Positions 57,510 to 64,000 of a stretch of DNA of 64,000 bases are shown piece after piece. The notes below the pieces were generated by a model. The model worked only from the letters and a program-made list of their open reading frames with translations. It searched no databases and was not told the DNA's origin. The first letter of the stretch is position 1; every line of letters starts with the position of its first letter. The position numbers and the translations under genes are program-made. The DNA comes from Terana coerulea (lineage: Eukaryota; Basidiomycota; Agaricomycetes; Polyporales; Phanerochaetaceae), in NCBI GenBank assembly GCA_024811115.1, contig JAKOGH010000851.1, positions 248,001-312,000 on the forward strand. The letters run 5' to 3'.

Positions 57510-57660
57510 ACCGTTAGCGACCCACGAATATGATGAACCGAACGAAGACGCCCAAAAGTACAAGATAAAAGAGAGTGGTGCGGCGCTATGAGCGCGAGGT
57601 GGAGGAAGAAAGAAAGAAAGGTGAAGTGAGCGAGGACGGGCGAGCACCTACAGAGGTAGT
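57510..57660 (-). promoter_or_regulatory. Conserved promoter/5' leader of paralogue E
   Basis: On the minus strand it reads 'GTACATACTACCTCTGTAGG', a C/T tract (about 57595-57640), 'TTGTACTTTTGGGCGTCTTC', 'GGTTCATCATATTCGTGGG' and 'TAACGGT-ATG'. These are the same ordered blocks as upstream of A, B and C although this gene is in the opposite orientation. Confidence 0.65.
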
Positions 57661-58350
57661 ATGTACCGACTTCGCTTGGTGATAGTGCGCATCATTGTTC
57701 GAGTCGCGTTCCATCTGGATGGTACCTGTCAGCAACAACGTCCCTACGTGATGGGAATATCAATGTGTGATACATTGCAAGAAGGAAGGCATCCTGATAG
57801 GTTCGTTCAACACTTCGCAGCGGAAAGTGTCCTTCACATCTGGCGATTCGCAGTTAGTTCTTAATATCATGCTTGGGATGAAGAACAAAACCGACTCAAA
57901 TGGTCATCAAAGCACCCAGTGCAGCGTGAGGTATAGTGCCTATATCAGAACTCAGTTCGTGAAATGATACTTGCGGGAACTGATGAGCGACGAGCTATAC
58001 CAGCAGCCGCATTTGACTGCATTCTCGAGGGCTGTGGTAAGACATGAGATTCGGAAAGGCCCTTGCGGTTATTAGACAATGAGGAAGGTCGCCGCAGCCG
58101 GCCAGCAGCTGCGTGAAAGTCCATGATTTCACAAAACGTCAAGATGAAACCCCACGTGGCGGACGGAGCTGATACAAGGATGCCCTTCCCGCGTTGCCGC
58201 CATTGCAAAACAGCATTTTCTCATGCGTACAGCTGAGAGTAGAAGTCCCGTTGCGCTTGCGTTGGACGGACGGACCCGAGAGCAGCCGGGTACGAGCTTC
58301 GGCGGCTTGGTCACGATATCCGTTGGCGCGGAAGCCTATGCAGTTCACCT
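57661..58350. other. Spacer between paralogues E and F
   Basis: The left part (57690-57960) is an inverted, diverged copy of the upstream spacer of B and C ('ggcatcctgatagg', 'gtcatcaaagcacccagtgca'). No gene is recognised. Confidence 0.5.
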
Positions 58351-60246
58351 CTACCTCTGAGCATACGCAGGCGGCGCGGGAGGCATATCTGGAGCCTCGT
58401 ACGGTAGAATATATCTGGTATCCCAAAGAGCACCGTTAGCTACAAGCGTCGTTATCAAGTAGTCAGCCCACGCACTTGTCATCAGCTGACCAATGACTTT
58501 TCGAGTCCTCGTTCAGGGATAGCTGCGGTGCTGGCTGTCTAGATGGCCCCGCTTCCGTCGACGGCGCAAACATCGTATGGAACTTGGACTGTGAAAAGTG
58601 CAGTGGACCTTGGCTTCGCTTTCGAGGTCTTCTGGTGCGCTTCGGTTCGGCGGTGATGGGGAAGAAATGTTGCACTTCCATTGCAGAACCTAGCGGCGAA
58701 GCCAAATTTCCCTCAGTGGAGTCTTCCCATAATTGAACACGATCTGCTGCTCTGGGTCTTTGTACGCGCCTCCGGCGAAGGAAGTAAATGACGAGGAGCA
58801 CAACAACAATAATCGACGCGACGGTCAAAATGAGGCCGACGGCTAACCCTGCAATGGCCTTAGGTCTACATAATTCTATTGGGTATGCCAAAAGCAACAA
58901 TCTGATGAAGGACTCACGTATGCAAGCCACCAGCGGCCGCCTCTGGTACGGAGTTGGTAGTGACCTGAACTGCCGGTGCCATGCCCGATGTGCCTGTAAC
59001 TGTAACAGAGGAACTAGACGCTTCCCCTGTCGCAGACTCCCAAGTCGAGAGGACGACTTTGTCCAGATCGAACCGGAACGCAGCATTTGTATCGAGATTA
59101 GTGAAGGTGAGCTTGTGTTGACCATCGGAAACTCCACTGGTGTAGAACTACGTCAGAAGGTTTGTCAGTGCAAATTCGGTGGTGAAGGAGTTATGCCGGT
59201 TGGAGGTTGGTCTGACGATGGAGTACGTACCAGAAGATTTTGCCACCGCGGAAATGGCGCGGTCCCATTGAGCAATACAGGCGCTTGCTCGTCTAGGCTG
59301 ACTGAGAATGCTCCGTGATTGTTGGAAGTAGCGCCATATACCGCAATTGCATTAGCGTTGAATGAAATGACAGCTGAAGCATTTGTAACATTTGTGCGAC
59401 TATAAGCACTAGTTAGCCTGCAATTTACGGTGGACAAACGCATACGTGGAGGCACGACGCGAGCTGCCATGAGAAGCACTCACTGCATAGTATTTTCATA
59501 ATAATGCTTTTCACGGCCGTTTGGAAAGGATTGCCAATCATCCGCAGAGTTGTAAGCAATTGCGGAATCGCCATCGTCCAGGGTCGTGTCTTTCGAGACA
59601 GTTCTGAGCAACGAAGTATTCAGACCCAGCGCTCTCATATGCTGCCGTGACCAGGGGCCATCACTTACGCATTCGTCTCATCGCCGGTGGTGAAGACTAC
59701 ATAATCTATGTCTACCCATGACGGGACGGCCGTTGTGTATCTGTTCTTCAGTATCACTTGATGCGATGTATTATTAAGATCGGCTTGACTGAACAACAAT
59801 GCTCGGAATTGGGGCGGGTCAGCGTGGCCATTGTACGCCGTGGCGTTCCCGTCAAGTGTCACTTCGTACACATCCTAGAGTTGATTTGGCGGGGCTTAGT
59901 TCCTTGAGCTGACGATGGCAGTGCGGACGTACGTGGTTCTCCCGTTTGGCACCGAAAATATACACAGCTGAACCAGAGAAATTAAAGGCGACTGTTGCAT
60001 TCTGCGACAATTCAACGGTTCAGCTCTTCAATGAGAACAGTCGGTTGGCTCACCATTTGACAGGTCGCATGGAACGTCCCGTTGGCATACTGGGGCAAAC
60101 TGAGGTCACCACGCGACGAATCGGACCATCCTTGGCTGAACACCATGAGGGGACTAGCATCGTCCACTGTACCACCAGGGTCAGCGAGTCATGCATCCAG
60201 CGAAGTCTAACCAAGCCTACTCACCTGTCACATTATATGTTGGCAT
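58351..60246 (-). CDS. Cluster paralogue F: double-module single-pass membrane protein, intact
   Basis: Nine exons: 60225-60246, 60054-60166, 59933-60001, 59669-59874, 59484-59603, 59231-59399, 58918-59147, 58498-58865 and 58351-58439. The total is 1386 bases (461 residues), in phase if the last intron uses a weak GTCATT donor. It begins MPTYNVT-VDDASPLMVF. Module motifs are VYIFGAKRENH, VDIDYVVFTTGDE, IAVYGATSNNHGAF and FDLDKVVLSTW. The helix is GLILTVASIIVVVLLVIYFL followed by RRRR. The tail has AGPSRQPAPQ and ends DTRYILPYEAPDMPPAPPAYAQR, so PPAY (PPxY, 58363-58374) is four residues from the C-terminus. If the last intron were not used the tail would end earlier at 58463 (KCVG) and lose PPxY; the similarity of RYILPY to RYVLPY in E supports the spliced form. 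Confidence 0.78.
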
Positions 60247-60820
60247 CGCCGAGCACTACACCTTGGATACCTAAGAGCAGTATTCCTCCGAGTGAACAGG
60301 CAATGTCGCCCAAGGGAGCAGGATTGGGGTTCGGAAAGCGGCGTGTGGGACGAAGAGAAAGGCTCGAGGAGACCATGTAAGTTGCTTATTTGGTTTGCAT
60401 CGTCCATCACTGTTGCTTTCGCATGCTAATATCAGGGCTTGTTCGACTGTTGATATGGAGGGGTAGCGGCGGCGTAAATAGGCTGTATAGCCGTCTCCAC
60501 GAGTCGCATCTAAGGCGGTGCTGGCTTAGATACTTGCCGTAACACTGCTAGTATGACCTGTGAGTCCCACCCTCTTCCGAAGAAAAGAACACCGTGGCGT
60601 ACCCTAGCAGCTGTTGCCGAACAACCTGAGTTGGCACTACGTCGCACTGTGACTTGTTTAGCAGCCAAACGCCGGGTGATTAAGACCGAGTCCCGATCAT
60701 ATGCAGGGACACTTCTTCCGTGGTTTGTATCCAGAGACGTGTCGCTCGCAACTGCCCGAAGTGCGTCGTCAGGGTTGACTAGCTGGCTCCGAAGCTTGCT
60801 AGTTTGTTGCTAACACTAGT

Positions 60821-61214
60821 CATAAGCAATTCTAAATTGGAATCGTTTGTTGAAATCCTGAAGGACAGGAAAAAGGCGGGAAAACGGTGTCGAGCTGATG
60901 GTGGCTGCAAGCGCCGGTCGGCGCACATGCGGTCGAGGAAGAAGCGCTGAGGGTTAGCAACAGTAAAGCAGAGCTTTAAATCCTTCTTGAGGTCGCTGAA
61001 ATAAAGAAAATTTCAGAATATGCCTCCGAACAGCTTTCCGCATTGGAATCCCAGCAAAGTATCATTCAGTGTGGGGACTACAGCTGTCCGTTCAGGAGAA
61101 CTGGAGAGCCACTACGCCGGTACGGAATGATGGCATTGCCGCCACCACCACTTGCCGAGAGTATGCCGTGTTTTCAGGATTTCAACAAACGATTCCAATC
61201 CAGAATTGCTTATG
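60821..61214. mobile_element. MITE of about 394 bases with 42-base inverted arms
   Basis: The left arm 60821-60862 and the reverse complement of the right arm 61173-61214 share 40 of 42 positions, starting CATAAGCAATTCT and ending GTTGAAATCCTGAA. The interior has no recognisable coding sequence. It lies in the spacer between paralogues F and G (60247-61716), which otherwise shows no gene. No target duplication was found. Confidence 0.7.
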
Positions 61215-61716
61215 TCTACTGTTCACCGGTCTGTGTGCGTAAGCAGCGCTGATCAATGGTAGGTGAAGGGGTGGAAGCCGATGTAGAAGGTCCAAGACAG
61301 GTCACAACTGGTATTCAAAGCAGTTTGTTGAAGTGTTGGAAGGAAATGAGGACTGCCGCGGTAGGCTGAGGCTTGGCGTCTCATAGTTTCTCACGGACTA
61401 AGGAAAGCGCATCATTGCTGAAAAAGGACTGGGGCGGGCTTTCAAGCGCCCTTGCATTGTTTGGCGGATGATACTTACGAAATAACCAGATTGAATTAGT
61501 CCCGTATTAACGTTATAAATTTTCCTTATACCAGATATCTGCAAGCTGCTGAGCCCATCTTTCGAGGCCCTGAGCCATTAATGTCATAGTCACTGGTCGG
61601 TACAGCTTGACTTGTTGAAGGTCGGTATGCGAGTGCTGCCAGGAATGCGCGTATAGTTCATGTATTCACAATAGAAGCAGACCAAGTGAAATATTATTGA
61701 GTTATAGCAACCCGGT

Positions 61717-63535
61717 CTACGGGTATCTCTCCAAGAGAATGCGAGGGTGAAGTCCCCGAGGCAATTGCTGCCCAGCACTTTCCATACGCCACGCGAAGGC
61801 TTTCCGTTCCAAATCGGTCCGTTGAATGAACGCAGCAGGCGAACGACGCCGTGGAGGTGGCTCTCCATACACTGCTAACATACTGCTTGGTATAATAGAA
61901 TGCTGCAAGGGAGCACCGTGACTGACTGCCTTCAGAGGGATTCCGAGGCCGGGCGGCGAGGGACTTGACTCTCTTCGAGCCGGAAATAGGTCAACCGCGC
62001 TTCCTATCTGTGACTGGACTGTCACGTAGGCCTTTCTTACCCTCCGCCGCAGTGAATATAACGCAACGCTAGCCCCAAGTAAGATTGCCCCTCCTACAAC
62101 GATGCCGCCAATTATCAGGCTCTTGGAAGAGAAATGACCTTGATGTACGGAGTTATGTGCGGGACTGCTATGCGAGGGCAGCCTATGTTGAAAATACGAT
62201 GGTGTGTTAGATTCAATGCGACATTGGGTACCAGACTCAGAACTCACGCGTTCGCAGTGCCACCGCCATAACTGGAAGCTCGAGCCGTTGTGCTCAAAGT
62301 GCCAGCATATTTGTAGGAGAGCGTGGGTAATATTAATGGCGTGTTCGACTCGGTCGTCCAATTCGACAGTGTTACTTTGTCCAAGTCAAACCAATTGCTG
62401 TTTGGGTCAATCTTTGTCAGCGTCAAGTTGTGTTGCGCGCTGTGTAGACCGCTGGCGTAGTACTGGGTCAAGCGTTCATCAGCAATAGCGCACAAGCCAA
62501 AGATAAGTAAGCCTGAGGACAGGGCGAGCTACTTACCAGAAGAGTCTGGTTTCGAAACACAGGGGCATACCCATCCAGAACGAGGGATGCGTTGTCATCT
62601 AATACGACTTCAAACAAGCCGTGATTATTCGAAGTTGCACCATACACTGCAATTGCATTGGCGGTGAAGGTGATAGTAGCTGATGCATTCTGCACGGTAG
62701 TGCGACTTCAGTGCGCTCATTTAATTAGTTTGCATTGTCATAACGTTAGATGGGAGTACTGGTACGTACTGCATAGTCTTCATATAATAGGAGCTCTCAA
62801 AGCCGTTAGGGTAAGACTGCCATGCATTGTCCGGCTGATATGTGATCCAAGAAGACCCGTCGTCCCAAATGGTCTCGTCCAGCTTCGTTCTAGACGGGAT
62901 ATTGAGCGCATATTTCGATACAGGCAGAGAAATAAATGACTCACGCAAGATTTCCATCTCCTGTTGTAAAAACTACATAGTCTATATCCACATAGAGTAG
63001 GTCTGATTCAGGTGGAGGTGGGTTGCTCTTCACAATGACTTGATGGTTGGTATTGCTCAGGCTAAATTTGACCAAACAGCAGTCTTTTGAACTCATCTGT
63101 TTCCGATTTTCCATTCTTCACAGTGCTTTTGTCCCGTCAAGAATCACCTCGAAGTTGCCCTTGATAATACCTTAGAGCCCATATCCGACTGAGATTGTAT
63201 ACTGCACTCACGTGGTTAGGTCTTTCGGCACCGAAAACATATACAGCGGAGCCAGAGAATGTCATAGTGGCTGCAGCATTCTAGTACAGGTCTATCATTG
63301 AAATAAACCCTTGCCTTATGGCATGACCAACTTACCGACTGGTTTGTAGCGTGGAAGGTTCCATTAACATAGTCTGACCAAAACGAGTCACCATGAAACG
63401 AGTCTTCCCATTGACCGATGTAAGCAATCAAAGGGCTGGAATCGTCCACTGCATATCGAAAGTCTACACGTTAGCCTTCACGCAGAGAAAGAGGCGCAAA
63501 CAACTTGACTTGCCTGTGACGTTATAGATAGGCAT
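61717..63535 (-). CDS. Cluster paralogue G: double-module single-pass membrane protein, frame-broken, without a visible PPxY
   Basis: The start MPIYNVT-VDDSSPLIAY is at 63535. Exon 1 is 63514-63535, with a GC donor (GCAAGT) just after it. Exon 2 is 63336-63448 and exon 3 is 63212-63280. Module 1 exon 4 (below 63160) has two frame switches, near 63123-63132 and 63063-63067, both in short A/T runs, between NFEVILDG and SLSNTNHQVIVKS. Module 2 (IWDDGS, IAVYGATSNNHGLF, WFDLDKVTLSNW) and the helix (LIIGGIVVGGAILLGASVAL, then RRRVRK) are intact. The tail ends LLERYP at the stop 61717-61719. It contains GEPPPRRRS but no PPxY, unlike the other six. It is the most diverged member. Confidence 0.7.
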
Positions 63536-64000
63536 GGCCGTGGCCAAAAACGGCTGTTAAGTACGAGCCGGCAATCAAACGAGCCCAGCGATATTCTATG
63601 AGTCAGCAAAGCAATGGTGGGGCGAAGTAAGAGCACCAGGTGAGAGGGTTAGCGGGCATAAAAGGAGTACGCAGTTGGCTTGCCAGCGGAGGTCTGCGGG
63701 GCGCTGTACACGGTGATAGGTGGGGCATCATCGCCAGTGATACCTATTGTCGTGGAACTTGTGTTCTACAAGCTGCCAGTCGTCAGCTCAGTTTTGCGAT
63801 GCGCAGTTTAAAGAATTTGTGTACCTGAGGTGCCCTTGACTGTTCAAGACAGATACGAGTGATGCCTCACTATCACCAATACGTGTGACGTGGACGCCCC
63901 GATAATTTGCACATGCTAGGATCAGAAGCCTTTGGGAAGCAAGTACAAACAAGGCGGCCTCGGGCCACTCTCTGGACTGGCCAGTGACTCGTTTCGACTA
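63536..64000. other. Upstream region of paralogue G to the window edge
   Basis: It presumably contains the promoter of G. The C/T-tract block of A, B, C and E is not evident. No further gene is recognised before the edge. Confidence 0.45.

Overview
The window is nuclear DNA of a filamentous fungus, most likely an agaricomycete (Polyporales-like basidiomycete). Genes carry many introns of about 45-60 bases with GT(A/G)NG donors, CTNAC-like branch points and short (even 8-26 base) exons. F-box proteins are frequent, an opsin-related protein is present, and there is an expanded family of double-module single-pass membrane proteins of a kind I associate with mushroom-forming fungi.

Layout. 1-2280 (-): partial coiled-coil gene. 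2663-3852 (-): F-box/leucine-rich protein. 3853-8482: gene-poor, with a decayed tandem duplication. 8483-9712 (-): G-patch protein. 9999-11858 (-): second F-box protein. 12733-13953 (-): PQ-loop vacuolar transporter, divergent from PHB2 (14201-15545, +). 15772-19905 (+): MSH5. 21531-22575 (+): BTB-like protein. 24082-25715 (-): single-pass membrane protein. 25928-27592 (-): third F-box-type protein, divergent from an SH3 protein (28423-29412, +). 29809-30622: palindromic Mutator-like element. 31617-33002 (+): mitochondrial phosphate carrier. 33725-35973 (-): NCA2. 36715-37532 (+): damaged dimeric alpha/beta-barrel protein. 39101-40214 (+): opsin-related protein without the retinal lysine. 40661-42078: a 1.4 kb terminal-inverted-repeat element.

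From about 42.9 kb to the right edge the window is a cluster of seven paralogues, called A-G here: four on + (43080-55092) converging on three on - (55411-63535). Only a mitochondrial bL31 gene (48288-48698) interrupts them. Each starts with a 22-base exon encoding MP-x-x-N-x-T, followed by two related beta-rich modules, one transmembrane helix and a cytoplasmic tail. In six of the seven a PPxY (WW-domain ligand) motif lies in the last exon. Members range from intact (B, E, F) to clearly broken (C). A and B share a near-identical tract that suggests gene conversion, and A, B, C and E share a promoter/leader block. This cluster is the best candidate for an undescribed system: cell-surface lectin-like sensors coupled to a Rsp5/Nedd4-type ubiquitin ligase (inference).

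Many otherwise conserved genes show isolated one-base frame breaks, several at homopolymers and one pair compensating within conserved protein. These look more like sequence errors than gene death, so apparent pseudogenes need care. I saw no tRNA, rRNA or CRISPR array. Exon coordinates are hand-derived from splice signals and phase.
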